64,000 bases of DNA from Plectrocnemia conspersa. Its lineage: Eukaryota; Arthropoda; Insecta; Trichoptera; Polycentropodidae. The stretch covers positions 124,001 to 188,000 of the forward strand of contig VTFK01000432.1 of NCBI GenBank assembly GCA_009617715.1. Direction: 5' to 3'. The notes below the pieces were generated by a model. The model was not told the origin of the DNA and searched no databases. It saw only the letters and a program-made list of their open reading frames with translations. The translations under genes were made by a program, and so were the position numbers. Positions 10,951 to 25,719 of this stretch are shown here, one piece after another; positions within the stretch are counted from its first letter, which is position 1; every line of letters begins with the position of its first letter.

Positions 10951-13900
10951 ATCTTCCTTATAATCTGTGATAGAATAAATTACGCGTAATTGTATAATTT
11001 CATGCCGAGAAAAAAATATAATTTGGGATACAGCGGTCCTATCTAATATTTTAAGTGCATATTTTAAACTCCCAGGAGTCCGTAAATAATAATTTTAGAA
11101 ACAATGATCCACACAAAGTCACGTAGTTTGTATTTCGGGGAATTTAATAAATATTTTTCGCGACGTATTAAATGATCTTGTCGTTTAATAATTTCGAATG
11201 GTGAACTCACCTGTCATATTTTAATAAATTAATGTAAAAAAGCTCACCTAATGGTACATTAATTTATTTCGTGTTTATTAAATAAGCAGTTATTTTTTAT
11301 TACGTAGGTATATATTAAATTTTGAATAATCAAATTTTAATTCGAGTCATTTAAATTAAAAAAATGGGCCGTCGAGAAGGTGCGTATTACGCATTTATTA
11401 AAGTTAAATTTATTAGCTAATTTTGTTAACTTGTTCACGTAATAAACTACGTAATAAATTTGCGTTAAAATTAGGAGATTTTGCTTTAGATCATTGTGAA
11501 AGTTTTGCATATAAGATTATGAATGTTATAATGAATTTATTTCTGTATAATGTTTTATTAATCAAACTTATTTTTAATATGCATTTTTTCTCAAGTAAAA
11601 AAAGTAATGAATTTATTTATTAATCTTATATTAATATAAAGATATTCGCATGCGTATTTATATTTTTAACGCCTCCCAAACGCTACAAAAATAAAACATT
11701 ATCCGTCAATAAAGATCGTTGCTCATAAAGTGAATATCGTCCTTATTGGATATGAATACTCAATAAAATTTTATTCGCGAACAATATGCACGACGGGGAA
11801 AGACCGTAAAAATTTCACTGCCTCATAATATGACGTGACGTATCGTGAGATAAAAGGATACATTTTTATTAGGAGGGCGTCCTTTACGTGCTCTGCAAGA
11901 TAAATGGAAAACTCTGCGGGACAAGGGTCGAAACAATATTGTGTTTATGGTCACTGGACACATTCGGGCCTTTAACGCGTTAACAATTATCGTAGGATTA
12001 GCAAAATAGATATTCTACATATTATATTTATCGAACCGACATAATAAAGGTAGTTCAAGTTCCAATTATGTTATATACTCAAAAGTTTTAAAATTTTTTT
12101 ACTGTAGATACAGGCTTAAAACTTTAATATTATTCACAATAATTTCTATGGGAATCTTAGAGAAAGTAACGCTAACTAATAGTATGATCTGATACACGTA
12201 CGTTAGGAACATTAATTAAAAATATATTTTCACTGTAACATATACATTATTCGGATTTTTTAGTGGCTGTAAGATTCTTGAAAATTTAGAAAAAATATAA
12301 AAATTCCTGGGATTAAAGAAAGAACAATTGTTATTTGTGTGGTTTCTTCTATAGACTTTTAAAGGTTAAAAAATGACATGCTAAAAACATTTTTTGGACG
12401 AACATCATCAAAGATCACACTGTGCCTTCTTTTATTAGTGGGAATAAGAAAATCACGAATGTGGCGGATGGCACACAATTACAGTTTTAACTAAGAACTG
12501 CCAAAAGCTGAAATCCCTGCGATATTCCTGCATTGTCATAAAACAGGAACCAGTTCCTACTTTTCCACTTTTTCACAATACCAATGCCATATAGTTGACT
12601 GGTTTATATTATCATACATTTCTATATTTCGTGTAATTTACTTTTACCCTCTCGTGGCATTTAAAAAGAGAATTTTTAATATCTAGTTATATGAAATAGA
12701 TTATATAATTAATTTATTTGCTTGAAGTGTCAAAATGATGAGAATAAAGCTAAAACAGACAACGGTTCAATAAAATGCACACAGTTAAACTTTTACTAGC
12801 CTTTGACGATCGTAAAAAATAACAATTACTTTCAAAGACTCAGTTTTAATATTATTTTTACGGTAACTCGTATTCCTGTAGTAAAGTTTTTACATTTACC
12901 TAAAAAAAATACGGTTATTAAGTTTTTAATAAGTTTAAATACCATTATGTATTATATAATAAATTTTTAAAAGGTTAATGTTAATATTATAAAATATGAT
13001 AAAACTAAATAAATTTCAAAATGCAAAATATAAAAATATATACTTTATTTTAATTTAGTTTTATTTCTTAGAATATTATTTTAATTATTCCCTTCTATAT
13101 TTTTAGTTTTTTAATGTGATGTTACATTTAAGATGGTCGGCGACTTTTTTTATTAATAACAGTAAAATTCAGATATAAATATTTTTTTTATATTTTGCTA
13201 TTTAAAAAAATAATATCACTGATATTTAAAAAAGTGGAATATTCTAATGAAATTCAAACATCCCGCCCTTTTCACTGTTACAAACTTCCTGTCGTTTTGT
13301 GACGTATTTCAGTAGCACGTAATCTGTTGCCAACATGTCGCTGTTTAGTTTCTACAGCAGTTTCACTGGCACTTATTGCAGTAACGTGTAATAATTTATT
13401 AAATAAAAGATAAGGAAATTAAGATAGCACAGTTGTCACGTCGCTACTGTTTACCGTTTAGGAGTTCTTTTGAAATTTTGATTTTCTGTTGAAAGTATAT
13501 ATATATATATATTACAAATATTTTTTTAAGTTAGACAAAGTGAATAAAGAAAAAATAATTAGTATATGTAAAGAAATCTAAAACATGTTTTAAATATGAA
13601 ACATTTTAGTTTTAGAAAATTTAATACCAATTTATTTTTTTTTGTATTTTTTTAAATTTATTTATTGGGCTACATAGTACATAAATATGTGCTATGGTGT
13701 ATTGGTATGTAGATGTTGGATGTTTTACTATAGTAATTTTAAAATTACCCTTCTTAATATAGTATTTGTTTCTTTCTTAATATAGTCTCTCTCATTTTGG
13801 TAACAGTCTTACGTCAAATTATTTTTTAACACAAATAAAATGCTTGTCAACATAACTTTTATTTAACATATTTTATCAACACTCGTTTACATCTATAACA

Positions 13901-14013
13901 TTGTAAAACATATTTTATAATATATTATTGTTTCATATTTAATAACGCTTTTAAAAGATTTATTCTATTTGTTAAAAATAATCTTTAAAATCCTGATTTC
14001 GCTTCTATGCCCA

Positions 14014-14073
14014 GTTCACCTAAATTCAAGAATGTTTAAATCATATTGTAAACGTTCTTGAATTCAGCTGAAT
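14014..14073. repeat. Hairpin of pre-miRNA size
   Basis: ATTCAAGAATGTTTA (14024-14038) pairs with TAAACGTTCTTGAAT (14049-14063) with one mismatch; pairing extends outward with bulges to arms of about 25 bases around a 10-base loop. Confidence 0.4.
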
Positions 14074-15009
14074 TTATGTAAGGTTAATTTTCGGATTTTT
14101 TCCTTCGGAAAGGATTTGTTGCAGAGAGTTATTCATGGGGTGTTCACTATTCTGACTCATGCTCGCTCGTACTTAATCTGTCAATAGTAATGCACAAACC
14201 ATTCGTTTTAAGGAACAATTATTTTATATATTGCTCATTTAAATTGTCCTTATGTGTTATTTCTGCTGTTTTTGATTTTATTACAATCAATAAATTTATA
14301 GAAAAAAATTGAATAGATAATATATACAATCGTCGTTTCAAAAAATAATCAACCTCGAAATCCATTATTATTCCTCTCTAACGTTAGGTTAGTATAGCAA
14401 TGATAATAACAGTACAGTTTTATTAAGATCAGCTGGGCCGCTTTATTAAATAATTTAAAAAAAGAAAACGCCCTAGTGAACCGTCACAAATGTTTTCGCA
14501 GCTTGATAATGTGCCTTTAAATGTATCAAAAATATAAATGATAACATAAAAATTCTGAATAAGCAACAATTTGGCATCTGACTCCCCAGATTGTTCTGAT
14601 TACAATATCTTATGGTAAAAAAATATGAAGTGGTGAAAACAAGACTTATTAAACTATTTGATTCGAAACTTATGGTATATTTTAGATTTTTAATAATTTT
14701 TTTTTTTATATTTAAATGATTCATTAAAACAAATCGATATTATTTTTAGTACAATTAATATGTATTATTATGTATGAAACGATGTAATTGTTTCCTCAGC
14801 TATAATAGATATGTACAAATAAGATTAATCTTAGAACCATTTACTTGAATGCAAGACGGTTAAAGAAAATTGCAGCGGAGAGATACCCGTTTTGAGAATG
14901 AAATTGAATTCGAAGATTCACGTGAATACCGTCGTTTCATTCTGAATTCTATATTAAATTTTGGCTCAACCTCGTCAAAAATGAATGTTATAAATTTATA
15001 CTTTCATTA

Positions 15010-15430
15010 TTAAAATCGAATGACCACAAAAGGGAAATGTTGCGTCCTCTCGTCGGCGCGAAAGAGTTTAAAGGGAGAAATCATCAATCACCCTCAAAAG
15101 AGGCGAAAGCTTCGCAACGGGTTATATAAGAAGCTTATAAAGAAATATATAAATATATATTAATATTTTATTATACAATATATAATTTATTATATATCTG
15201 TCACCGTGTCAGTTTCAAACGGACGAAGAAAAGGGAAAGCGGGGAAACAAAACTCGTCCATTAAATTTAATGCCTTGAAGGGGCGTACGCCCCGGCTTCT
15301 TGGCGGGGCGTTATGCCCCTAATGTCTCCCATAAGACGAAACAAAAGCCTCCTCCCCCCCCTAACCGAACGGGACCATCTCCCAGAAACAGATCTCTGTC
15401 TGAAGAAGCTCGGTGTTTAAAACGCAAATT
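15010..15430. other. GC-rich island with palindromes
   Basis: Contains GGGGCGTACGCCCC (15280-15293, perfect palindrome) and GGGGCGTTATGCCCC about 10 bases on (near-palindrome). No coding capacity recognised. Confidence 0.5.
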
Positions 15431-18400
15431 CTTTTAGGGAAAAATTAACTGCCAGTTGAAATTGTTTATGAAATTTGACGTCCTACGACATATGATGAGT
15501 ATTAAAATTATATAAATATTTTTTAAACGTTATAGTACTATATTTTTCGTATCATCATCAATGGTTCACAATCTTAAACTTTTTGGTGTCAACATATATT
15601 AACTGTCCGAATTGGGATGGTTTTCTAAACTGGTCATAGTTCTTCTGAAAAAATAAATCTCGTTAGCAGTGACTCAATGACATGATGTGTGTTAAGAAGT
15701 TTGTTTCTGAAAATTATATATAATTTTTTAAGATGGAAGCCCTCTAATGATTGCGCTAATATGTTTTCTGTATGTTTTGTATTTAATATGTGGCTATTAA
15801 TGCGTTTTAAAATTATTTCTTCTTGACTGTTTATTATATGTTAAAATGTAAAGCTATTACATAATTAGTTGTCTCTTCAAAGAATCATATTCTAACACGT
15901 CTTTAGGTATATAATACGAGCATCAGTTATGTTCTTATTGACGTTTACTTATGTAATATGGTCTTTTGAGTATCACTGATGATTTCTTATATGATTCGTA
16001 GTATTTAAGCACTCAACTGAATAACTGTTAGCTTCTTCTTTGTCCAATATATCATACATTTAGGTGCCAAATCTGGAATTGATTCGTTAAACTGCTTTTA
16101 TCATGCTAAATTTCAAAACTATTGCTTTAGAATTTAGATACTTAAATATTTAATTCAATGATAATAAAAAAACATCGTTGATTACGGATTCTATACTATA
16201 TGATAATTTAAATATTTTTTTTCTTTAAGAAACATACATTGCACCCTGAGAAATTTGCAACAGACATTATATACAAAATGCATATCACTAGATTGTACCA
16301 TTTGCGAGTTTAGTTTGACAGACAAACTTTGAGAATTATAATATAGACTGGTAGTTCATGGTGATCGAAATATTAAGAGTGACATGAATTTGAATGAGCT
16401 TTATCTTTGAATCACCATATAAAAAATAATATGTATTAACTAAAGTAGTTTTAAAATTTACAATATGTATTTAAGCGTCAAACATAGTTCTATTCTTATT
16501 AAATCATATTAATCCAGATAAAGATATTTATAGCTATTTGTTAAAATGATTTAGAATTGATTATATAGATACATAAATACACAAAGAGTTAAATAGAGCA
16601 AAACTTTTTGTATATTCGTACGCGTTGTACAAATGAAAAAACTTGAATAATGAAACCAGCAAAAAGGAGAAACGCTTTGCATTACATTTTTCCTTCGACA
16701 ATTAACCTTGGGAAAAGCGAGTTCAGGACCTCTTTTAAATTTGCTCAGCAAACGTTATTCAGAGATGTAGTTTTATCCTGGGCCAAATTTAGGTTAAATC
16801 CTAAAGAAGATACAGTCAAAAGCATTTTAAACTAGATATAAACAAATATATAAATGTATTACAAAAAAAAAATTATAAATGTATATACATTTTTAGTAAT
16901 ATTAGCAAACACCATTAAAAGCAAAAGAGAGTAAAAAATATGGTTGTATTTAATTTATTAATCGTATTTTATCGATTTAAAAAAATATTCTTTATTATTT
17001 GTAGACATTTATGTTTAAAGAATAATTAATAAATAAAATTAGAACATTAACATTTAACTTGTGACTAAATTTACAGCATTCTAAACGAAGATAGGTATTT
17101 AAATTATATATGAATTGCCTGTTTAAACTACTTTTCTTATAAACTTCCTGCATATATTAGAAACTGTGTTTGTTAATAGCAATCTTCGTTATAGTTGTGT
17201 TATCATTTCGAACAGGTTATACTTACTTGTTTATGTATTTCATTCTCTAGCAAAACAATTAGGTCTAGAATTAACAAATTGTTTTGAAGGCAATTGTGTT
17301 TTTCGTTTTCAATGGTATCCCTGCTGTTGAATTGTTTACTCCATAATATCATGATGTAATCTATAGAGAAAAGATTCCATAAACAGCGATATTCTGATTA
17401 AGTTTTTCAAATAACTTATGCAGTAAGCATTTATTTAATACACGACACGTGACTTTATATAATGTATCTTGTAATGAAGACGTTCAGTTTTACATCTGTA
17501 TTAAAATCATGAAAAATTAACTGAGTTACATATTTTAATCTAGAACAGTAATGTTCATTAAAATTTTAATGGTGGCAGCCCAAAATTTTTGTGGATCTTT
17601 CGCGGAATAAACCCTGACTCATTTACACATAGATCTAACCTTTTCGGACAAATTCAGTTAAATTGGATGCGATTAACATTTAAAAATCAATCATTTTTAT
17701 TTTTGTAAAATAGCTGCTATTTGTGTTTTAAAAATAATTTATATTTTTTTAGAAAGGTTTAGTTCTTTACTTTATGCTTTACACGAAATTTAGATATTTT
17801 ACTAATTAATTGGCATTTTAAATTAAGATTCAATTGGACATTGTAGTCAAGATTTATTTTGATAACAGCAAAAAATTAGCAATTTTGACAGCATAAACTA
17901 AAACCATAGAGTTATTGTTAACTGTTGAATATTAAGGCTTATTTGGTCCTATGCCTCAATCAGCATAGTTATGAAATTAAAATAAATTAAAGATCATTTT
18001 AAAAAATATTACAAGTATGTGTGTTGTCTAATGTGTAAGAAGATGAAAAAGTTTGAGATGAGTGTTAAATTATTTTCCAACAATTAAAAAAAATCCGCCA
18101 AATATTAATTAATTTTTAAAAGGTTGGAACTATTGCTAACAGTTTTCTAAATTATAAAAAAAAATTTATTCTATTCAAAATAAAACAAATTTAAAATTAG
18201 AGAGTCCACCAAGGTTTAATTTGGGAATCCTTGTTATCTACAATATTAATAAATGATTTATCAATTAAACCGCGCATACACATATATACCCAAAGAGTTA
18301 AATATCAGTAGTAATGTGTACAGGTATTGTCTAGCGCGTATATCCTTTCCAAACAAAGAGTATTTTCGACGGTACTTATGAGTAATTAACGTCTTAGGAC

Positions 18401-18670
18401 AGACGGGCTATTAGGTGGTCCGCACAATATCATTTGGTCACAATATCTTTTCCATTGTTGTTGATCTATCTTTTTGTTTGTTTGAATCATTAAAATAACC
18501 TCTTAATTATAACAAGTTGTACAAGTTGTTGAATCACAAGAGTATTATTAATTTCTGTAACTTAAATGCAGCAACTATTTTTCAACTTCAATTATATAAA
18601 ATAAAAAAATATAATTCAGCCCTAAATTGATCTAGTTCATAATTCCCGTTAGCTTTCAGTTTAATTGCAG
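15431..18670. other. AT-rich intergenic stretch
   Basis: A 61-codon plus-strand frame at 16650-16835 (ending RLNPKEDTVKSILN) is protein-like in feel but unassigned. No other feature supported. Confidence 0.35.
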
Positions 18671-19020
18671 CAATTCAGATTCGAGTCACTGTTTTATAAA
18701 ACAGACGCCGCTTAACCGAATACCTCAGCTTATAATATAGTACTTCGACTAAAGAAAGTTTTTCGCAAAAAGAGCGCGATAGACCTAAAAATGCAAGTAG
18801 GCCCATGGGCGCCATTCGTTTCCAGGGGCGATCATATTGCGTTTTTAGCGTAAACAACCCAAATCACACTCTAAACACGTTTGAATATTTTACGTGGTGC
18901 TAAAATCCAATACTTTATATATTAAGTCGCCTTTCGCCAACGAAATTAAGCTTTTAACGTCGGCCCGCCGTCTCTAGCGCAATTTTTACGGCACAATTTC
19001 GTTTTTGATCCCGTTTTCCT
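18671..19020. other. GC-richer island
   Basis: Contains ATGGGCGCCAT (near 18806) in a context resembling 9.7 kb. Possible conserved non-coding element or dispersed repeat. Confidence 0.4.
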
Positions 19021-21190
19021 TCGTGTCTACTTGTATATGTATGCATATAATATAATTCTGTATTATGTGCATGGTCTCAAAGGTATTTTTTAAAAGAAAC
19101 GAGGTCAGTAAATCTGCACCGCTAGTATGATAATAAATAAAAACTTTCATATTATATAAATAATGATAAAACATTGATGACTGTATTTAATTATTATTTA
19201 AAGCTTATGTTGTATAGATTGATTTGTAATCTAAAATGAAAAGTACACATACATATATAATACTTTCTTAATAATATTTAATTAAATATTTTTATTACGA
19301 ATGATATAATGTTAGTAAACATAGAAGCGAAAGATTTTTTCGAGATAAAGATAGAAAAATAGTGTTAAATTTAGGATGAGGAAGTGAATAAAAATAAAAT
19401 ATTGATACATATACGTAAACAATGTCAACATTGTCAAGAAAGTTGCCAAAATATTAGAAACTGCGTTCATTGTGTCTTAAAAATACATTAGGAACGAAAC
19501 TACGATATAACATTGAAATTAAGAGACTCGTTTTAGGCTCACCTGACATTATTTTATGATAGGGCTTCCCAAACTTACTTTTTCTGCGACTAATTCTGAA
19601 TTTCAAAACTATATAAATTTTTATATCTGATGTGGTGTCAAGATTATTTCTAGACTATAGTTTCATTATATCATAATAATAAAATCCTGCTCGTATGTAA
19701 TTAAAACAATAATACTTTGTTTTGATAAGCTGAGGCTCTTCTGATAAATTCGCGATAAAATCATTAATTGACTGATAATGTCATTTTTGTTTTAAAGCAA
19801 AATCACTTATTAAATCAAATAGACTTACAAAATCACTTGCATTTAGGCCTGCTGGCTTGGTTGGCACGGTTATCAAAAAAATGCAAATGAGTTGTTTTTA
19901 ATTCGTGTAAGCGTTTCAAAAATACTTTAGAAACTTCTTTATCTACTTTAAAATTTATTTCTGTAGAAATTTAAAATTGTAATTTTTCCTCAAAATATGC
20001 ATTTTTATATCTTATATTAAATTTCTCAAGAATCTCTATAAAATCGAAAAGCGAAAATAATAATTTCCATTTCTCGAAAGATTAAAAACATCGAGAAACC
20101 TACCTATTTAATTATTAATTAATTATTATAATGTAACCAATGAAAATAGTTGTTTAAATTTCATATTTAAAATTTCATTTATTTCGGATTTATTTTTTTA
20201 AGCATTACTTAAAAAATTTTATATATTATTTTATAAAATAAATATAGTGGTAATATGATAAATAAAATATTTTACAAAGTTATGGGTTGTTTATGCATAT
20301 ATACATATATTTAATATATTATAAAGTCGTTAACCCGTTGCACGAAGAACTGTTAACTGACAACAACAGGCGAAAGTTTATAGGATATTAATGAACTAAC
20401 AATGATTCTCCAAATAATTTTGCTGCATCCTATTCCATAAGCACATTCAGCCCTTAAAATTGAAATTAAGTAAATCTTTTATATTTTATTAGGAAGAGAA
20501 ATAATTGTAAATTAACAATAAATAGTTAGAGATTATTTTTACTGAGTTCCCAGCATGGGTAATTTATAATCAATGTTGGTACAAGATTATTTCTTTAAGA
20601 AGTTGGTACAAGGTTATTTTGCGAAAGAATAAACTGTCACTGAAATTCATCACAAATTTTTTTGTGGCAATGATTTTATGGACAGGCAAATAAATTATGT
20701 GAATTAAATCAGAAATAAATGCATTTATAATCGAGAAATAGCTGATTGGTTATCTGCTTTCACTGATAAACTTATTGAAAAAAGTAGGTGTATAATGAGT
20801 CTGTGAATGATTCAAAACTTTTGTGCGTGTTTTTTTGTGCGTGTTAATTCCTAAATACTCTTTCTTTTTCGGCACAAAATTAACAAATTTAATGAAAGAC
20901 TGTAATAATTTGATAAAAATTATTCACGAAACTTGTCTTCAAGCTCAACAAATATATTTATGTCTTGATGACTTTGTTCAAAAACAAATAAAATATGTTT
21001 TAGATGAGAATACATACACACTCGGAGCATTTCATATATTGTTTAAAATTCCCTTCAGTCTAATAACATTTTTCAAAGAAAAATTCATGCGCGTTTTTAT
21101 TTGTATTTCTTTAAAAACAAAAAGTTAATCAATCGAACTATCAGTAACTGAATTTAATTTAAAACATACACTCAATAGAGTTTGCTTTGT
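19021..21190. other. AT-rich intergenic stretch
   Basis: A 101-codon open frame at 20823-21128 is AT-driven with no recognised motif. Nothing else seen. Confidence 0.35.
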
Positions 21191-22790
21191 ATACTTCTTT
21201 GAGGGAGTTTTCATTTGGAAAACAAATTGGTTTCGGAGCTTGTCCATTTATTCTCTGATGCGTTTTTGCCGCATAGTGCAATTTTTCACCGCGGTTTTCT
21301 GTGTTTTAATTCATTACGGATCAAAAATAAAAATCCGCTTCACGCTATACGTCCGTTCCGAGTGCGGCATAAGAAAGAGTCGAGTTTAGCGAATAAAGAA
21401 AACCGGAGAGAAATTATTAAGGCAGCAGCTGAAAGAACAGTATTAAGACGCCAGAGCGTTTCCTCAAGTGAATAAAGCTTAACTTTAAAAATTGAATTCC
21501 GAGACAGCGATAGCTTGAAGCTTCTCAAACTGTGAAGTCGCGAAACTGCGGTTCATGTTATGTCAATTTTATACTTTATAAAATTCAATTAGATTTAATT
21601 CATTTAAATTTGCATTTTAAAAATACTCATGAGAAACTTTTTTTTTCTATATTGCCATTTAACATTGAAAACAAATCAATAAAGCTAAATGTAAAAATAT
21701 TTTTTCAGAATTTATTTCCCCCGCACCCTTGATAAATATTATAATAATATTTTCACAACCCAAGAATTAATTATATTGCGTATGAATATTTAAAAAAAAA
21801 TTGTACACACAACTTAAGTTTATACAGAAGTGTTTCTCTAGAATGAATTCCAGGGAAGAAGCTTCTTACTTTTAAATGTGTAATATATAAAATATAGAAC
21901 CGTCTTATGCTTTATAAAGATTCGCTTTAACTATGTACTCTTGGAGTCTATGATAATCTTTCCTGATAATTAGAAATAACATTTAATTTTTTCTTTGATT
22001 TTGCTTCGCATTCATGATTTCTTGTTGATTCTTGAGTTGCTCGTCTCTCTGTAGGTTCAGGCAATTTCAGGCTATTTTTTTGTTACTGCCAAAAATTAAA
22101 TTATATTATGTTTACTCTATTCTTAAATGAAACCCGTTTGTAGAGATGAAAGCTCGCATTTATGTCAGACATATTATTATAAGTCATACATTCTCTACCT
22201 TCGCACTTCACTGTCATAAAAAATATGTTTTTAAACCTCATTAAAAATCTGATTCTTGCGGTCATTTTTGGAAGGGAATGTCCAGCTGTAGTACCGTCCT
22301 TAAATACAAATTCGTCTGTGGTACTCGGTTCCTACATAACAATGCACTTATCCGTTTACCGTATCGATTCAGTGCTAAGTGCACTCGAAGATCGAACCAT
22401 TTATAGAACATTTGTTAAATATTTACATTGGCACGTCGTAAGCCGAAGCGCTTGTTTCTCTTTGAGTGCAAAAAGAGAATATCAACTTTAGCCGTCGAAT
22501 AAATTGCCGGTACAATCTTTTGAAACGGCGGCAACAATGCCCGTAGCAATGTTTCAGCACCTCGGCCCCAAACAACACAAAAACCGAGAATGATTAATTA
22601 GCTGCCTGTTTTGAGGGGCGGTTCAAAGAAAAAGTCTGCTTCTGAAAGGGCTCGCGGTCATTAAGCGTCGACGAATTACATTTTCCATCCAACCAACAAT
22701 CGGCACTCAAATTTGATTTCGCGAAAGACGTCCAAAGGAGATATAATCACGAGATGAATACAGATTTAAAAAGAACTTTGAGACTTTTAA
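21191..22790. other. Two GC-richer islands (21.2-21.5 and 22.2-22.8 kb)
   Basis: Composition and CpG content stand out. The second is long (about 500 bases, with GAGGGGCGGTTC and AATGATTAATTAGC) and looks like a conserved non-coding element. Open frames overlap on both strands without domains. Confidence 0.4.
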
Positions 22791-25520
22791 AGTGAAACTC
22801 GTTCAAATTAGATGTTTTTGCAGGAATTTCCCCTTACACATTTGTGTATTATACTAATTATAATAACCCCAATCTACAACACAAAATTTTGATTTTAAAA
22901 ATTAAGAATAAATAGAATTTTAATATAGCAGATATTCCACGCCTTTTTCTTTGCTCAAAACTGATATTTCAGAAATTTATGTTAGATACTTTAAAAGGCT
23001 ATGTCAATACAAGTATAATAAAAATTTTCTTTACACATACTTTAAGCTAATAAAATTTGTGTTAACAAATGGAAATATTATATTTTTATTATTTATGGTT
23101 AATATTATAAAATATGATTTTTTCATCATAACTCAGAAAATTTATTTACGTAAAGTCGTTCCCTTCTGTTTTCTTTGCTACAATGATGTTAAACGTCAAC
23201 TACAGATTTCAATTTCACTAATCGGCTCTTTAGATTAGCTAGCTGGTGATCGTTTACAGCGTTACATGGATAATTAGGTTATACACGTCAAGTTACATAA
23301 GTGTAGGCAATTCATGCTTGATTTGCACACAGTGATAAAAAATATTTATTTTATATAAAACAAACTTCTAACATATTGTATAACTTAAATACACATTTTT
23401 TTATATATTTAGTTTACCACAATTATACGATTTATGTGTAAACTTTTGTAATCAACATATATTTATAATTTATATAACACATAATAAACATATTATTATA
23501 TATTTTAAATTATACAATAATTAGTTATATTACAACTTCGAAGGTATTGCAAATTATGCGTTATACTAAAAGTAATTTATTATAAAATCTCGATTGAAAG
23601 TGTTAAAAACAAACTGAATGTAGTAAAAACAGTGATTTTCACATATTAATGGTATTTTTTTCACAGTAAATAAATATTATATTTAATATACTGAAAGATA
23701 ATAAATATTAAAGAACATGATATAATAAAGTTTTTTTAAGTAGCTTATGAATAACCAAGAAAATATTGTCAATGTATTCATTAAATAACTAACTACCCCT
23801 AATAAAATAATGTATTTAGTTATTTATCAATATTTTTTAATGGCTATGTGAGTCAAAATTTTGAATGGCTAAGTTAGTCTAATTTAAATTCTAATATCAC
23901 CTTAATATATATAAATTATCACTATTTATTATTATTATAAATATTTTCGTTTTAATTAAATAAAACATAACATGTCTTAAATTGCAAGACATTTTTAAAC
24001 ACGGAAAAAATTGCTGGCGATTATCTAGCAGGCACTAAGTAACGAAAAGCAAAAGTGAGACAATTAAAGTCACAATTACCTACGCAACAGTAATTTCTTA
24101 CGAAGTCTAAGTCAGCTATTATGGCTATATTCACGTTTACTAAAGTTTTATTTAAACGTAAGAAGCCCTTTGAAGACGGTGAAACGTGGAAAGAGAATTA
24201 TATTAAATTTGGAGGGATATTATTTTTAATTTTTAAAAATAAGCCTGAAATAATAGCTTCCATTAATGAAATATTACTATTACGAAATAGGTAGAACAAA
24301 ATCGTTATCTCTCAAAGGAATAGAAGTTTATAAGTAAAACAACGAAAATTCTCACGTTGTGTTAATAATTGAATCTCGAAATTTTCTTTACAAAAAATAG
24401 TATTTAATATTTACTATAATATTCCAGGAACTGAAATATGGTAAGGGGTTAATTAGGACAGTTAAGGAAATGGTGTAGAAACTCAAAGACTAATAAATTG
24501 ACTCAGCGCAAACAAATAAAGCACACGAGAATATCTTTAAGAAAATCAAAAATAATATTTATATATCAATCTTTATTGAAATATTTTTTTTTATTCAAAT
24601 TAGTTCAAAATACACGTAATATTAAATGAACTTTTAAAAAAACCTTTCAGTAATAATGTCATTTAAAAAGAGAAAAATTTATTTTATAGAAAAAATTACA
24701 AACGAAACTTTTTTACTCATTTGCCATTGCTTAACCGAGTGAGTAACGTCGCGAAAAGTGTAATTCGAATTGTGAAAAATGTTTGCAGGCAAACGTGAGT
24801 ACTCAATATGATTGGTTGCTTTTTCGAATAACGGACCAGACATTCACAATATATTCGATAAGTTTTAAGTTAAACTATACCCGGGCGACCTATATAAAAA
24901 ATCCAGACGCTTAACCCAAACTTCACATATTACGTGACATAGCGCAGCATTACTCTGACTGTGATCAATGGACCAATTCTAGTACTCGTGAAAAAATATA
25001 TAACAATAATCAACCCAAAACAATTTTAAAATGTGGACTACAAAAGCACTAAGTAAACCTCAATATCCATAGCTCTAATATGTTTCTGTATTATAATAAA
25101 TTGATTGAAAATGAACACACATGTAATAAATCGCAATTAATTTTCTTATGGTAAATTTTATGTTGCGATGTCGTAATCAAATCATTAAAAACAATAAAAT
25201 TAAATTTGTTTAAAAAAAATATCAAAAAATCGTCAATGTTCAGAAGCGTTAAATAGTAAGATATTATAAAAAGCTAGATTCAAAATCTCATAAAGCTTAT
25301 TTATTTTCTTAATTTAGAGCATAACAAATTAAAATATATTAGGTTATGGATGTCGTTTCTTAAGCGAATAAAAATAGCTTTTAAATGTACATTTTAATTT
25401 TATTAATTTAAAATATGTATTATTTTTAAAGATAGAATCTTTCCAACTTCTCAGATTTTTTTTCAATTCCTTTAGTATAAAATGTTAAAGACGATGCAAA
25501 ATATTCCGATTTTTTGCAGC
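22791..25520. other. AT-rich intergenic stretch
   Basis: No gene; a mildly GC-richer patch at 24730-24990. Confidence 0.4.
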
Positions 25521-25522
25521 GT

Positions 25523-25699
25523 CTACATTTTGATTTTATTTCCGTCTAGAAGGTGTTGCATCAATCGAAATAAATGGTGGTTGGAAGGATCATGGTCTGG
25601 AGAATAAGATGGTTGAGATAAAACCTTCCAGTCAAGTTCCTTGATTTTATCATGAGTCAATTTCGCCACATAAGGACGCGCATTGTCGTGTTGTAAAAC
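25523..25699 (-). pseudogene. mariner transposase C-terminal fragment
   Basis: Fifty-eight codons then TAG. VLQHDNARPYVAKLTHDKIK, ELDWKVLSQPSYSPD and HHLFRLMQHL reproduce the 'HDNARPHvA...l..l.w.vl.HPpYSPDlaPsDyhLF' block of mariner transposases (second catalytic Asp in HDN). The PSD of the usual motif reads PSN, so a key acidic residue appears lost. The N-terminal half is missing. Inactive relic. Confidence 0.88.
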
Positions 25700-25719
25700 T
25701 ATTCAATTTCTGTTGAAAA

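Larger units (their letters stand above)
10141..14980. other. AT-rich intergenic stretch
   Basis: Apart from the microsatellite and the hairpin at 14.0 kb, slightly GC-richer patches at 11800-12000 and 13260-13460 are the only structure. No gene. Confidence 0.4.

Noticed and set aside
20823..21128. 101-codon plus-strand frame as a gene
   Set aside because: AT-biased codons rich in Ile, Lys and Phe, no motif and no splice context.
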